Origin: Olivibacter sitiensis DSM 17696
GTDB lineage: Bacteria > Bacteroidota > Bacteroidia > Sphingobacteriales > Sphingobacteriaceae
DNA: 64,000 nucleotides
Direction of reading: 5' to 3'
NCBI RefSeq assembly: GCF_000427965.1
Contig: NZ_ATZA01000001.1
Coordinates: 186,001-250,000 of the forward strand
Part shown: positions 15,401-24,321 of the stretch, piece by piece
How the letters are laid out: the number at the start of each line of letters is the position of its first letter
Position numbering within the stretch: position 1 is the first letter of the stretch
The notes under the pieces: generated by a model
Database searches by the model: none
Told to the model about the DNA's origin: nothing
Seen by the model: the letters and a program-made list of their open reading frames with translations, nothing else
Program-made: the position numbers and the translations under genes

Positions 15401-16977
15401 CGCTTGGCAATCGCTCCATCGGTACGGCTGCCTTGGGTGGCATGGTCATCGGTACCATCATTGGCGTGATCCTCATTCCGGGACTGTACGTGCTGTTTGC
15501 CAGCTTGGAAGGTAAAAAGAAAACGACCAAGGTCTCTAAGGGTACCATAGCGGTAATAGCCGTGCTGCTGGCAGTGGGATTGAGCGGCTGCGGGATGCAA
15601 AAGGATGTGGTGGAGCAAACCAAAAGGGAGGTACCCAGTACCTATAGCACGGGGCATACCGATAGCACGGATATGGCCCAAACACCTTGGCGCGATTTCT
15701 TCGAAGATGAATACCTGGTATCGCTGATAGATACGGCACTGAAGAACAGTCCCGATATGCAGGAAGCCCTCTACAGGGTAGAGATGGCCAGGGCCAACCT
15801 GAAGCTTCGGAAAAATGCCCTTGCGCCATCCATAGATGCCGTGGCAGAAGCGGGCTTGCGTAAGTTTGGCCATTATACGATGGACGGCATAGGCAATTAC
15901 GACACCAACCTGTCCGACAACCTGAAAGACGACGAGCGCCTACCCGATCCCTTGCCCGATTATTTTCTGGGGTTGAGGGCATCGTGGGAGATAGATCTTT
16001 GGGGCAAGCTAAAGAACAGGAAAAAAGCGGCCTTGGCGCGCTTCCTTTCCTCTTACGAGGGCAGGAAATTGGTGTCTACCCAGCTCATTGCAGAGATAGC
16101 GATGACCTATTACGAGCTGATGGCCTATGATAATGAACTGAAAATCCTGAACAGGAACATCAAGATACAGGAAGAGTCCTATGAGCTCATCAAGATACAA
16201 AAAGAGGGGGGAAGGGCCAATGAGCTTGGGATACAGCAGTTCAGGGCCGTATTGCTCAATTCCAAAGGACTCAAGGAGCGGGTGTTGCAAGACATCAATA
16301 CCAAGGAGAACTACCTTAACTACCTGATCGGCTCGTTTAACCAGCCCATCAACCGCTCGCAGCTGGATATCGAGAGCTATCCCCTCACCAGCAAGGTGCG
16401 CTTGGGCTTGCCCGAGCAAATGCTGGCCATGAGGCCTGACATCCGTATGGCCGAACTGGAGCTGCAGGCGGCGTTGAGCGACGTGAAATCGGCCAAGGCG
16501 ACCTTTTACCCATCCTTGCAGTTGACGCCCTATGTGGGCTATCAGGCTTTCGGGATGAACAAGCTGTTCGTGACGCCCTCTTCGCTGGCCTATGGCCTAT
16601 TGGGCGGACTTACGGCGCCCATCTTCAACCAGCGGATCATCCGCTCGGAATATGAACAGCAATTGGCCGGCAATGGCATAGCCTTCCAGAACTACGAACG
16701 CACGGTGCTCAATGCTTGGCAAGAGGTGGAAACGGGACTGAAAGCGCAGCAGCGCCTACGCAATAGGCGCGAGCTGAACAAGGAAGAGGTAGAAGCCCTC
16801 CAGCTGGCCGTAGATGCTTCCAATGAGCTGTTTAGGGCTGGGAGGGCCAATTACTTGGAGGTACTTACCGCCCAGCGCAACGTGCTGGAGGCCGAGATAA
16901 GCCTCAATCAGATTTATAAGGAGCATTTGCAGACCATCATTGATCTTTATCGCGCATTGGGCGGTGGATGGCAATGA
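12409..16977 (+). CDS. RND (HAE1/AcrB-type) efflux pump fused to an outer-membrane channel lipoprotein
   Basis: A single frame of 1522 residues. Residues 1 to about 1040 are a complete AcrB/MexB-type proton-driven pump: N-terminal ETFIRRPILSLVIS, helix motifs GIVVDDAIVVVE (proton-relay aspartates) and GLLGKNAILIIEFA, and two large periplasmic loops. From about residue 1043 comes a basic stretch (KKKTTKVSK), a hydrophobic segment and a lipobox LSGC with Cys1061. Residues 1061-1522 are a complete NodT/OprM-type outer-membrane factor with two OEP repeats (LGLRASWEIDLWGKLKNRKK, and LEVLTAQRNVLEAEISLNQI near the end). Signal peptidase II could release the channel by cutting before Cys1061; otherwise the channel would stay tethered to the inner membrane. 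No frame break or stop is present at the joint. Confidence 0.93.
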   Translation: MVETFIRRPILSLVISIFITLLGILSLFTLPTTQFPDIVPPSVTVSANYNGANAEVCADAVAIPLERAINGVPGMTYMSTVTTNNGDTRITIFFDVETDPDIAAVNVQNRVTTVLDELPEEVIRAGVVTEKEINSMLMYLNIYSEAEDADERFIYNFTDINILKELKRIDGVGYAEIMGFKDYAIRVWLKPDKLVAYNVSSEEIITSLRAQNVEAAPGQTGVGSGRRVNMQQYVLRYPGRFNTPEQYGNIPLRANPDGSILRVKDVAELEFGSIEYEMASKIDGKPSAAIMIKQLPGSNAQDVIERIKVRLEELKDSSFPPGMQYSMGYDVSRFLDASIAEVLHTLFEAFILVFLVVYIFLQDFRSTLIPGLAVPVCLVGALFVMNLMGFSINLLTLFALVLAIGIVVDDAIVVVEAVHVKMEEGLPPLEATIAAMKDITSAIIAITLVMAAVFVPVAFLGGPVGIFYRQFSLTLAGSILISGINALSLTPALCALILKPMDHHGEHKPKGVMGKFFAGFNRWYNRISVKYLGLLGRITGRRGITLLVLVIFFVATWGAARILPSGFIPTEDQGMIYVNVTTPAGASVDRTEAVLDQIDKVVRGEEAVESFSSLAGYSIANEVSGAAYGMGMINLKPWEDRDVSVQQVIDMLEEKTADIADADIEFFPPPTVPGFGNASGFELRLLDRSGSDDLGKLSIVMSDFVQQLNDAPELKTAYTSFNSEFPQYLINVDYDKAAKLGVSVENAMTTLQTLLGSFYATNFIRYGQMYKVMVQASPDYRNSPEQVLQLFVKNDKGGMVPFSSFVQMDRIYGPEQLTRYNMFTSAMINGEQAEGYSSGQAIEVVERIASETLPQGYDIEWSGITREEIISGNQALYIFALCILFVYLLLAAQYESFLLPLAVILSLPVGIFGAFFLLKVCGLENNIYAQVALIMLIGLLGKNAILIIEFAELRRKEGMDILTAAKEGAVARLRPILMTSFAFNAGLIPLVIASGAGALGNRSIGTAALGGMVIGTIIGVILIPGLYVLFASLEGKKKTTKVSKGTIAVIAVLLAVGLSGCGMQKDVVEQTKREVPSTYSTGHTDSTDMAQTPWRDFFEDEYLVSLIDTALKNSPDMQEALYRVEMARANLKLRKNALAPSIDAVAEAGLRKFGHYTMDGIGNYDTNLSDNLKDDERLPDPLPDYFLGLRASWEIDLWGKLKNRKKAALARFLSSYEGRKLVSTQLIAEIAMTYYELMAYDNELKILNRNIKIQEESYELIKIQKEGGRANELGIQQFRAVLLNSKGLKERVLQDINTKENYLNYLIGSFNQPINRSQLDIESYPLTSKVRLGLPEQMLAMRPDIRMAELELQAALSDVKSAKATFYPSLQLTPYVGYQAFGMNKLFVTPSSLAYGLLGGLTAPIFNQRIIRSEYEQQLAGNGIAFQNYERTVLNAWQEVETGLKAQQRLRNRRELNKEEVEALQLAVDASNELFRAGRANYLEVLTAQRNVLEAEISLNQIYKEHLQTIIDLYRALGGGWQ

Positions 16978-16994
16978 TATTCATAAAAAATTGC

Positions 16995-17002
16995 TATTTT
17001 TG
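16995..17002 (+). promoter_or_regulatory. Bacteroidota -7 promoter box for frr
   Basis: TATTTTTG 60 bases before the frr ATG. A palindrome TCCGCCAGCTGGCGGA lies between box and gene (17014-17029), in the presumed 5' leader. Confidence 0.5.
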
Positions 17003-17061
17003 GCCGTTTGTCATCCGCCAGCTGGCGGAACAGCATAGATAGAGAAATCGCTGAAAAAGAT

Positions 17062-17625
17062 ATGAACGACCTGATTAGCTTACAATTGGACGATGCGCAG
17101 GAGCAGATGCAAAAGGCGCTAAACCATACAGAAAATGAACTGACGAAGATTCGTGCCGGCAAGGCCATGCCTTCCATGCTCGATGGCCTTAATGTGGATT
17201 ATTACGGATCGGCTACACCCATATCGCAGGTGGCCAACGTGAATACGCCAGATCCAAGGACATTGGTCATCCAACCCTGGGAGAAGAATATGTTGCAGGT
17301 CATAGAAAAGGCCATCATCGATTCCAGTCTCGGGCTGAACCCACAAAATGACGGCAGCATCATCCGCTTGGTAATTCCCATATTGACCGAGGAACGCCGC
17401 AGGGAACTAGTGAAGAAAGTGAAAGACGAGGGAGAACGTGGACGGGTCGCCGTGCGGAACATCCGCAAGGATGCCAACGATCAACTGAAGAAGCTGAAGA
17501 ACGAAGGTCTATCCGAAGATGAAATCAAGGTAGGCGAAGCGGAAGTGCAAAAATTGACCGACAGTTTCATCGCCAAGGTCGAAAGGCTGATAGAAAGCAA
17601 AGAAAAGGATATCATGACCGTTTAG
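17062..17625 (+). CDS. frr: Ribosome recycling factor
   Basis: A 187-residue protein of standard RRF length. The three-helix-bundle signature is visible: ENELTKIRAGKAMPSMLDGL near the N-terminus, then TLVIQPWEKNMLQVIEKAI, and the C-terminal RRRELVKKVKDEGERGRVAV with RNIRKDAND. RRF works with EF-G to split the post-termination ribosome. The start at 17062 (MNDLISLQLD) is preferred over 17008, which would include residues encoded by the palindromic leader. A terminator follows directly. Confidence 0.95.
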   Translation: MNDLISLQLDDAQEQMQKALNHTENELTKIRAGKAMPSMLDGLNVDYYGSATPISQVANVNTPDPRTLVIQPWEKNMLQVIEKAIIDSSLGLNPQNDGSIIRLVIPILTEERRRELVKKVKDEGERGRVAVRNIRKDANDQLKKLKNEGLSEDEIKVGEAEVQKLTDSFIAKVERLIESKEKDIMTV

Positions 17626-17644
17626 GGTAGTATCCGCATAAGAA

Positions 17645-17687
17645 AAAAGCAAAAAGGCGCTAGTTTATCTAGTGCCTTTTTGCTTTT
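17645..17687 (+). terminator. Terminator after frr
   Basis: The hairpin AAAAGCAAAAAGGC (from 17645) with GCCTTTTTGCTTTT (to 17687) has A/T-rich arms, allowing termination in the plus direction. Confidence 0.75.
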
Positions 17688-17729
17688 AGAGCCTGTTTAA
17701 ATTTTATTGCTAAAATTTAAACAGGCTCT
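17688..17729. repeat. Perfect 18-base inverted repeat
   Basis: Arms AGAGCCTGTTTAAATTTT (17688-17705) and its exact complement (17712-17729) flank a 6-base loop. It follows the frr terminator immediately, with no T-run. Sequences beginning AGAGCCTGTTTAAA are, as I recall, a common repeat in Bacteroidota genomes. Confidence 0.8.
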
Positions 17730-17817
17730 TAGTCCTCTTGTGATAAAAATGTTGCAAAATTTAGTCTGTTCTGTCAAAAATCCCTCGTATTTTAGCATAT
17801 AAATCAATCTGTTGAAC

Positions 17818-20211
17818 ATGTTCAAACACATACTTTTATCTTTTGTGCTGATGGGAACGGCCGTCGGCTATGCACAGCAAGGGTCTACGCTTACGGTGGA
17901 GCGGATCATGCGCGACCCGAAATGGATGGGAACTTCCCCGAGCAACGTATATTGGGGCGAAGAGGGCAAGGTCTATTTTAACTGGAACCCAAATGCCGAT
18001 ATTCAAGAGTCCCTCTACAGCATAGAACTGAAGGATAGACAGCCCAAGAAGGTGTCGATCGAGGAGCAAAGGAAACAAATAAGGGGAGCAGTTTATACCA
18101 AAAAGGGGGATAAGATCTATTTTGAACGCGATGGCGATCTTTTCTCGAAGGAAACAAAATCGGGCACGGAAAAGCAACTGACAAAGACCATAGATAGGGA
18201 AAGTATGCCCGTGCTAAGTGCGGACGAGCGTTTCCTCAGCTTCCGCAAGGGAGAGGATCTTTATGCCCTCGATTTGACCGGCGGCGACCTGATACAGCTC
18301 AGCTATATCAAAAAGGGAAGTGGCGGTAATCCGCGCGAGCGTGGAGGAATGCCCGGCAGGGAACGTGGCGGCGAAAATGAACAGGAAAAATGGCTCAAGG
18401 AGCAGCAGGCGGAATTATTTGATGTGCTCAAAGACAGAAAAAAACAGAGAGACGCTGCCGATTCATTGAGGCGTTTGCTTAGGCCCGACGAAATTAAGGG
18501 CATTGCGATAGGTGCAGAGGAGCAGGTCAGAAGCTTGGGCGTAAGCCCAGATCTGCGCTATGTGACCGTATTTACCTACAGCGCGGCAACGGGCAATAAA
18601 AATACCATCATTCCCAATTTCGTTACCGCATCTGGGTTTACGGAAGACATGCCGGGACGTACCAAAGTGGGTGAACAGCCAGCCAGTGGCAAGGGATATA
18701 TATACGATAGGGAGAAAGACAGCGTGGTGGTAGTGGATGTAAAGCAACTACCGGGCATATACGATATTCCTGCTTTCTATGCCGACTATCCCGGAGAAAA
18801 GAAGAAGCTGGAGGAAAAGAAAGAGCCTAGAAAGATCAATATGGGATCCGTCAATTGGAACCCTTCTGGTAGTGCGGCCATCTTCACGTTCACGGCATTG
18901 GACCATAAGGACAAGTGGTTGATGAAATATGTGCCCGCTACCGGTGCGTGGAGCTTGGTAGATAGGCAGCACGATGATGCCTGGATAGCGGGGCCGGGCA
19001 TTGGCGGCAGAGGGGGAGGTACATTGGACTGGTTGGACGAGAATACCATTTACTTTCAGAGCGAAGCCACGGGCTATTCCCATTTGTATACCGTCAATGT
19101 GCTTAGCGGAGAGCGCAAGCAGCTGACTGCGGGCAATTTTGAGGTGCAGTCCGTGCAATTGTCAAGAGACAAGAAATTCTTCTACCTGGAAGCCAATAAG
19201 GAACATCCCGGCATCACGCACTTCTACAAGCTTCCTGTAGGTGGTGGCGAGCCGCAGCAGATTACTTCCATGAAAGGTGGAAATGAAGTAACATTGTCTC
19301 CCGACGAGAAGTGGCTGGCCATCAGGTACTCCTATTCCAATAAGCCTTGGGAACTCTATCTGCAGGAAAACAAAGCGGGGGCAAAGGCAGAGCAGGTTAC
19401 CGAGTCCTTAACGGAAGAATTCAAGGCCTACGCCTGGAAAGAGCCGGAGGTCATCAGCTTCAAGAACAGGCATAATGAAGATATCTATGCCAGGGTCTAT
19501 GTACCGGAGAAGCCAAAGGCATCGCACCCAGCCGTCATTTTCGTGCACGGAGCGGGCTATCTGCAAAATGTACATTACTGGTGGAGCAGCTATTTTAGGG
19601 AATACATGTTCCACAATCTATTGACAGACCTGGGCTACACGGTGCTGGATATCGACTACAACGGCAGCGCCGGCTATGGTAGGAATATTCGTACCGGCAT
19701 ATACCGCCATATGGGCGGCAAGGACCTGAGTGATCAGGTAGATGGCGCCAAGCTCCTGGTAGATAAATATGGCGTCAATGCCAAGAACATCGGCCTGTAT
19801 GGCGGCTCCTATGGCGGTTTCATCACCCTGATGGCCATGTTCAACGAGCCGGAGGTGTTTGCCGCCGGTGCGGGCCTGCGCTCGGTCACCGACTGGGCCC
19901 ACTATAACCATGGCTACACCTCCAATATCCTCAACGAACCGTTCAACGATCCCAAGGCCTATGAGCTTTCGTCGCCCATCAATTTTGCCGCGGGCCTGAA
20001 AGGGCACTTGCTAATGTGCCATGGCATGGTCGACGTCAATGTCCATTTTCAGGATATCGTTCGGGTGAGCCAACGCCTCATCGAGCTGGGGAAGGACAAT
20101 TGGGAACTGGCCGTGTACCCCGTGGAAGACCACGGCTTTGTGGAGCCCAGCAGCTGGACGGACGAGTACAAGCGCATATTGAAGCTGTTTGAGACTAATC
20201 TCACGAACTAG
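17818..20211 (+). CDS. S9 family peptidase (DPP4/acylaminoacyl-peptidase-like), secreted
   Basis: A 797-residue protein with a signal peptide (FKHILLSFVLMGTAVGYAQ), an N-terminal beta-propeller region with repeated strand motifs up to about residue 540, and a C-terminal alpha/beta-hydrolase domain. The catalytic triad is visible: Ser664 in GGSYGGF, Asp739 in GMVDVNVHF and His772 in VEDHGFVEP. Enzymes of this group remove dipeptides or cleave small peptides in the periplasm. A low-complexity insert rich in R, G and E lies near residues 170-195. ATG 17818 is chosen over the TTG at 17812. The gene is convergent with corA. Confidence 0.9.
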   Translation: MFKHILLSFVLMGTAVGYAQQGSTLTVERIMRDPKWMGTSPSNVYWGEEGKVYFNWNPNADIQESLYSIELKDRQPKKVSIEEQRKQIRGAVYTKKGDKIYFERDGDLFSKETKSGTEKQLTKTIDRESMPVLSADERFLSFRKGEDLYALDLTGGDLIQLSYIKKGSGGNPRERGGMPGRERGGENEQEKWLKEQQAELFDVLKDRKKQRDAADSLRRLLRPDEIKGIAIGAEEQVRSLGVSPDLRYVTVFTYSAATGNKNTIIPNFVTASGFTEDMPGRTKVGEQPASGKGYIYDREKDSVVVVDVKQLPGIYDIPAFYADYPGEKKKLEEKKEPRKINMGSVNWNPSGSAAIFTFTALDHKDKWLMKYVPATGAWSLVDRQHDDAWIAGPGIGGRGGGTLDWLDENTIYFQSEATGYSHLYTVNVLSGERKQLTAGNFEVQSVQLSRDKKFFYLEANKEHPGITHFYKLPVGGGEPQQITSMKGGNEVTLSPDEKWLAIRYSYSNKPWELYLQENKAGAKAEQVTESLTEEFKAYAWKEPEVISFKNRHNEDIYARVYVPEKPKASHPAVIFVHGAGYLQNVHYWWSSYFREYMFHNLLTDLGYTVLDIDYNGSAGYGRNIRTGIYRHMGGKDLSDQVDGAKLLVDKYGVNAKNIGLYGGSYGGFITLMAMFNEPEVFAAGAGLRSVTDWAHYNHGYTSNILNEPFNDPKAYELSSPINFAAGLKGHLLMCHGMVDVNVHFQDIVRVSQRLIELGKDNWELAVYPVEDHGFVEPSSWTDEYKRILKLFETNLTN

Positions 20212-20263
20212 TTGCTAGTGTGTACGGTTTCTCCGTCTTATGGAAATGGCCTTAGGAACAGGT

Positions 20264-21172
20264 TTAAAGCCATTTTTTGCGCTTGAACCATTGATAGACG
20301 ATGATGGTAATCACGACCATCAAGAGTAAGGAGGCAGGATAGCCGTATTTCCAATGCAGCTCGGGCATGATATCGAAGTTCATGCCGTATATGCCTACGA
20401 TAAATGTTAAGGGCATAAAAAACACGGAAAATATAGTGAGTATGCGCATCGTTTCATTGGTGCGATGCGCTGCCGCCGAAAACGATACGTTAAGCAGTTG
20501 GGCCGTATTCTCGGAAAGGTTGTCGTAAATGTTTTTGATCTTCGTGAAGTAGTCGCGTAAGTCGCGCGTATTCGCATTGCTCGTGTCCTTGGCATCTACC
20601 TTGTCCACTACCTCGTACAACAGGATGAGCAGACGCCTGATGGTGTCTACTTTTCTCTTGATGTAGTACATGGATTTGAGCATGGGCTTACGTGAGCTGT
20701 GAAGGAAAATGCTCTCCTCAAAATTGTCTATGGCGTCGGATAGTTCCTTTGATGGCCGTTCGTAGCTTTTGAGGCACAGTCGGGTGATGGAGGTCAGCAC
20801 CCCGCTACTTTTCAGTTGCTTACCCTTTTTTTGACGGATATGTTTGGGTAAGTCAAGCACTTCTGGGAATTCCTCGCTAGAGATAGAGTAGATATAATCT
20901 CGGGTGATGAAAATGGCAATTTCCGTACTGATGGTCTTGATGGTGTCCATATCTTCCGGGCTATCGTCCTTATAGAATCGCAAGATGACAAAAGTATAAT
21001 TGTCGAATATCTCGTGCTTGGGGAAATGGTCTGCTTCAAAAAGATCTTCTATGGAGGAAGGTGACCAGCCGTATTGGTCGGCAAGTGTTTGCAGGTGTTC
21101 TTTTTCTGGATTAATGATATTGACCCAGTCGAAACCGTCCTCCTCTTTTGTCAATAGCGTTTGTTGTTGCAT
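20264..21172 (-). CDS. corA: CorA-family magnesium/metal ion transporter
   Basis: A 302-residue protein: a soluble N-terminal domain of about 235 residues, then two C-terminal transmembrane helices with the signature YGMNF between them and a basic tail (QWFKRKKWL). CorA proteins form pentameric channels for Mg2+ and sometimes Co2+ or Ni2+. Length and order are normal. It is convergent with the S9 peptidase gene; 52 bases lie between them. Confidence 0.92.
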   Translation of the reverse strand: MQQQTLLTKEEDGFDWVNIINPEKEHLQTLADQYGWSPSSIEDLFEADHFPKHEIFDNYTFVILRFYKDDSPEDMDTIKTISTEIAIFITRDYIYSISSEEFPEVLDLPKHIRQKKGKQLKSSGVLTSITRLCLKSYERPSKELSDAIDNFEESIFLHSSRKPMLKSMYYIKRKVDTIRRLLILLYEVVDKVDAKDTSNANTRDLRDYFTKIKNIYDNLSENTAQLLNVSFSAAAHRTNETMRILTIFSVFFMPLTFIVGIYGMNFDIMPELHWKYGYPASLLLMVVITIIVYQWFKRKKWL

Positions 21173-21315
21173 GTTGTTTTCCCTTGTATATATGAAAGGT
21201 AAAAATAGGTATTTTGTTGAGAGTTACCTTCGTTCCCAATAATTTCGGGAGTTTATACAATAACAACACGGCACCAACGGAAGTTTGCCGGTCAAAATGC
21301 ATTCGCAGAACTGCG

Positions 21316-22536
21316 CTAATTTTTTCTTTTTTCTAGTTCCCTTAGAAGTTCTTGGGTAAGGTTTTCTTTGGTAGTGGTGGTAAAGGACGACGGCTCTTCC
21401 TCCATGATTTTGTCAAAAGTGGTGTCCGATATGATTTTTTGATTCTGAAAGGACGCTTCTGCCATCCTCCTGTTGTGCAGGATGAGCCGCATGCGTGAGT
21501 CATATAGCCAAAGGCTATAATTGATGAATTGTGCCGTGAACAGTATCAAAAGCATGAGTTCGATGGTGCCTATTGTCCGTAATACAAATCCAAGAACGGT
21601 GAAGGCTACTGTGCTAAACAACAGTGTCAACGTGGTTTGATGATGCGATAGGCCCATATTGAGAAACCGATGGTGCAGATGGTTCCTATCGGGATAGAAA
21701 GGAGATTTGCCGCTGATGATACGCTTGGCAAATACCCTAAAGGTATCAAATATGGGGATAATCATGATGGCAAGCACCAATGCCGGTGCGGACTCGAAAG
21801 TAGGCACAGCTTGTTGCTTGTTGATTTCCACAAAACTAATTGACAATAAAGCCAGGATGAAACCGATAGTATATGCTCCGCCATCACCCATGAAAACACG
21901 TGCGCGCTTTATAAAGTTGAACCGTAGAAAACCCACTAGCGAGCCTGCCAGGCAGAAAGAGAGCACGGCCCAGCCTGCTTGGTTCATGATAAGGAAAAGC
22001 GTGCCAAAAGTGATGGAGATGAAGGTAGCTAAAGTTCCAAGTAACCCATTTACTCCATCTATGAGGTTGAAAGCGTTGATGATGAACACTACGAAAAAGC
22101 TGGTAAAGATATAGCTCAGTTGTGGGCTGATATCGTACATGCCAAATACGCCATAGAAACTGGTAAAGCGGATATCCGCCAAGTACACCACGATGAACGA
22201 AGTGATGAACTGAGCTGCAAATTTTTTGTAAGGGTCAAGGGCTATTAGATCGTCCTTGAGGCCTATGGAGAAAATCAGCAGGGCAGCTGCAAAGATATAA
22301 TTGGCATTGGGAAGCATTTCCGATCGAATCATGAGCGTGCTCACCAATGCGAAAGCACTAAATACGGCAACGCCCCCAAGGTTTGGAATGGAGTGATGAT
22401 GAATCTTTCTCTCCTCGAAGGATGGATCGTCTAATAAGCGTTTTTGGAAAGCAATCTTAATGATGGCGGGAACTGTGAACCAGGAGACAATGGCTGATAG
22501 ACAAAAGGCAAGTAGAATTTCATTTAACATAAACAC
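21316..22536 (-). CDS. WecA/MraY-family undecaprenyl-phosphate sugar-1-phosphate transferase
   Basis: A 406-residue polytopic membrane protein with about ten helices. Motifs of the family are clear: VFIINAFNLIDGVNGLLG, FNFIKRARVFMGDGGAYTIG (catalytic aspartates) and PDRNHLHHRFLNMG (histidine-rich loop, typical of WecA/TagO rather than MraY). It transfers a sugar phosphate, usually GlcNAc-1-phosphate, to undecaprenyl phosphate to start a surface polysaccharide. A charged tail of about 50 residues follows the last helix. It is downstream of the RemB/Wzi-like gene on the other side only; no operon partner is evident. Confidence 0.88.
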   Translation of the reverse strand: MFMLNEILLAFCLSAIVSWFTVPAIIKIAFQKRLLDDPSFEERKIHHHSIPNLGGVAVFSAFALVSTLMIRSEMLPNANYIFAAALLIFSIGLKDDLIALDPYKKFAAQFITSFIVVYLADIRFTSFYGVFGMYDISPQLSYIFTSFFVVFIINAFNLIDGVNGLLGTLATFISITFGTLFLIMNQAGWAVLSFCLAGSLVGFLRFNFIKRARVFMGDGGAYTIGFILALLSISFVEINKQQAVPTFESAPALVLAIMIIPIFDTFRVFAKRIISGKSPFYPDRNHLHHRFLNMGLSHHQTTLTLLFSTVAFTVLGFVLRTIGTIELMLLILFTAQFINYSLWLYDSRMRLILHNRRMAEASFQNQKIISDTTFDKIMEEEPSSFTTTTKENLTQELLRELEKRKN

Positions 22537-22665
22537 AATAGATAGAAGACACCTTAAAAATAACGCAATTCGTCCTAATCAGACAATAAAAATATGCATA
22601 TGTGTGAAAACGAATTTTATCACTCCTGCGCTACAATTATTCGGCCAAATTTACAATAAAGTAAA

Positions 22666-24303
22666 CTAAAAATCATAATAAAGATTTCTAAACGACGCGC
22701 GTAAGCCAAAGTTAACGAAAACAGTTGTATTATCCATGTTTTTATTCCATTCCCTTCGGCTTCCTATGCCCATTTCCAGTCGTAGATTGTACTTTGGATT
22801 GATCAGGTAGGCAGTTTTTAGGTCAAGGTATGTAAGGTGGGTGTTCACCCCCTGTCCAATATAATTGCCATAAAAATTGACATAGTTCATGTAGTCCTTG
22901 AACACATTGCCTCCATAGTTCGTGTCTTCGTCGGGGTCTTTGCCATACATGGCCCAATTGCCTTGAAGCTGAAAGTCGAAGCGTTTTTGGCTGTAATTGA
23001 TGATAGCCAGCCCTTCCCTGAAATTAGCGCCCAATATATGGGCTAAGGGCTGATTGTAGTTTGTGTATGCAGTGATGGGGGTGAAATGCTGGTATGTGTA
23101 GGGCCTAGCGGTATTAAATTCAACCAAGTAATTTAACTTTGGAATGCGAAATAGTTCATACCCCTTGATGCCTAGCTGGTAGGCAAATTTGTTGTGCATG
23201 TAGCCATTTCCCGCAAAAAACTCCTTAGCGGTGAACTCTCCCAGAAGAAATTGGCCATAGCTGGTCATGTTGTTCAGTATTTTATACTTGACGTTGAGCC
23301 CAAGGTGTACCTTATCGGGAGAAGATGTATTGGCAGATTCTATAGGGCGCAAGAAAATGAGGGGATTGAGGTAATTGAAATCAAAGCCTCTTTTGCCTGC
23401 AGCATTTTTGGGAGCCCACAATATAGACTGAAAGAAGCCAAGCGACAGGCTATTGCTCACGTTCCAGTCGAGGTATTGAAAAGCACCCCATTTGTGCAGG
23501 TCGCCGTAATTGCTGCGTTCCGTGCCATCGTCAGGGATTTCGCTGAATATATAGCGGGAGGCAAATGGATCTAGCATATAGGCCCACATGCTCATGTACC
23601 GTACATTGCCCAAGGTGCCTGTTAGTTTTAGAGCGGTATAATTGGACGAAACATCCGATAGCAATAGGGAGCGGTAGCCATCTCCTATGAAGTTCTTGTC
23701 ATAAGCCAGCGAGACGTTGAGGTATTTGCTGGCGGTGTAGGAAAGATTTGCGGTAGCATAGGACCAATCCTGATTTAATCCGGTTCGCTGGTCATACAAT
23801 TTGCCTTGCTGTCCCGGTATCACTTTGTTCTCGTCTATGTAGGCGTTGATATAATCGGGAAAGCGCGCTTGGCTTTCGAAGAAATTGGTGTAGAAGGAAA
23901 ATTTAGTGCCTATGCTGCCGCCAAATTGAAAGCCACGTGTGTTGAGCCAGGTAGTAACCCCTTCCTTGAAGGAACGGCCTACTTGAAAATCGGGAAGAAA
24001 GTCGGCATAGAAAGTGTACTCCTCGTTTTTTACGTCTATAAGGTGTTCTTGCCAGAGCTTGCGCCCTCCCCACGACGTTCTTTCGCGTCCCCCCATATAC
24101 ATAAGGCTATCAAAGCTGGGCTGTATCACAGAATCGATAAGCAAGGGTTTTATGGATGTATGCTGCCGCGTATTTTTGCCATAAAGTACGGGATTGAGCT
24201 TTTGGTAAAATTGATAAGAGTAGGGGTGATAGTAAGACTGTGCTAGGACTATATTGGTAAATGTACCTATTAACAACGATAGGAAAACGACTTTTTTTCG
24301 CAT
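22666..24303 (-). CDS. Outer-membrane beta-barrel, RemB/Wzi (capsule assembly)-like
   Basis: With the start at 24303 the protein has 545 residues and a clean signal peptide (MRKKVVFLSLLIGTFTNIVL, then AQ). The mature part is rich in alternating aromatic and polar residues and ends in a strand closing with F (RNLYYDF), as outer-membrane barrels do. The pattern (WGGRKLWQEHLI, TWLNTRGFQFGG, FLRPIESANTSSPDKVHLGL) resembles the RemB/Wzi group, which helps in cell-surface polysaccharide attachment or gliding in Bacteroidota. Neighbouring genes (WecA-like transferase, GH1) are compatible with a surface-glycan role. The exact function is inferred. Confidence 0.65.
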   Translation of the reverse strand: MRKKVVFLSLLIGTFTNIVLAQSYYHPYSYQFYQKLNPVLYGKNTRQHTSIKPLLIDSVIQPSFDSLMYMGGRERTSWGGRKLWQEHLIDVKNEEYTFYADFLPDFQVGRSFKEGVTTWLNTRGFQFGGSIGTKFSFYTNFFESQARFPDYINAYIDENKVIPGQQGKLYDQRTGLNQDWSYATANLSYTASKYLNVSLAYDKNFIGDGYRSLLLSDVSSNYTALKLTGTLGNVRYMSMWAYMLDPFASRYIFSEIPDDGTERSNYGDLHKWGAFQYLDWNVSNSLSLGFFQSILWAPKNAAGKRGFDFNYLNPLIFLRPIESANTSSPDKVHLGLNVKYKILNNMTSYGQFLLGEFTAKEFFAGNGYMHNKFAYQLGIKGYELFRIPKLNYLVEFNTARPYTYQHFTPITAYTNYNQPLAHILGANFREGLAIINYSQKRFDFQLQGNWAMYGKDPDEDTNYGGNVFKDYMNYVNFYGNYIGQGVNTHLTYLDLKTAYLINPKYNLRLEMGIGSRREWNKNMDNTTVFVNFGLRASFRNLYYDF

Positions 24304-24321
24304 ACAACAGGACTGCATATT

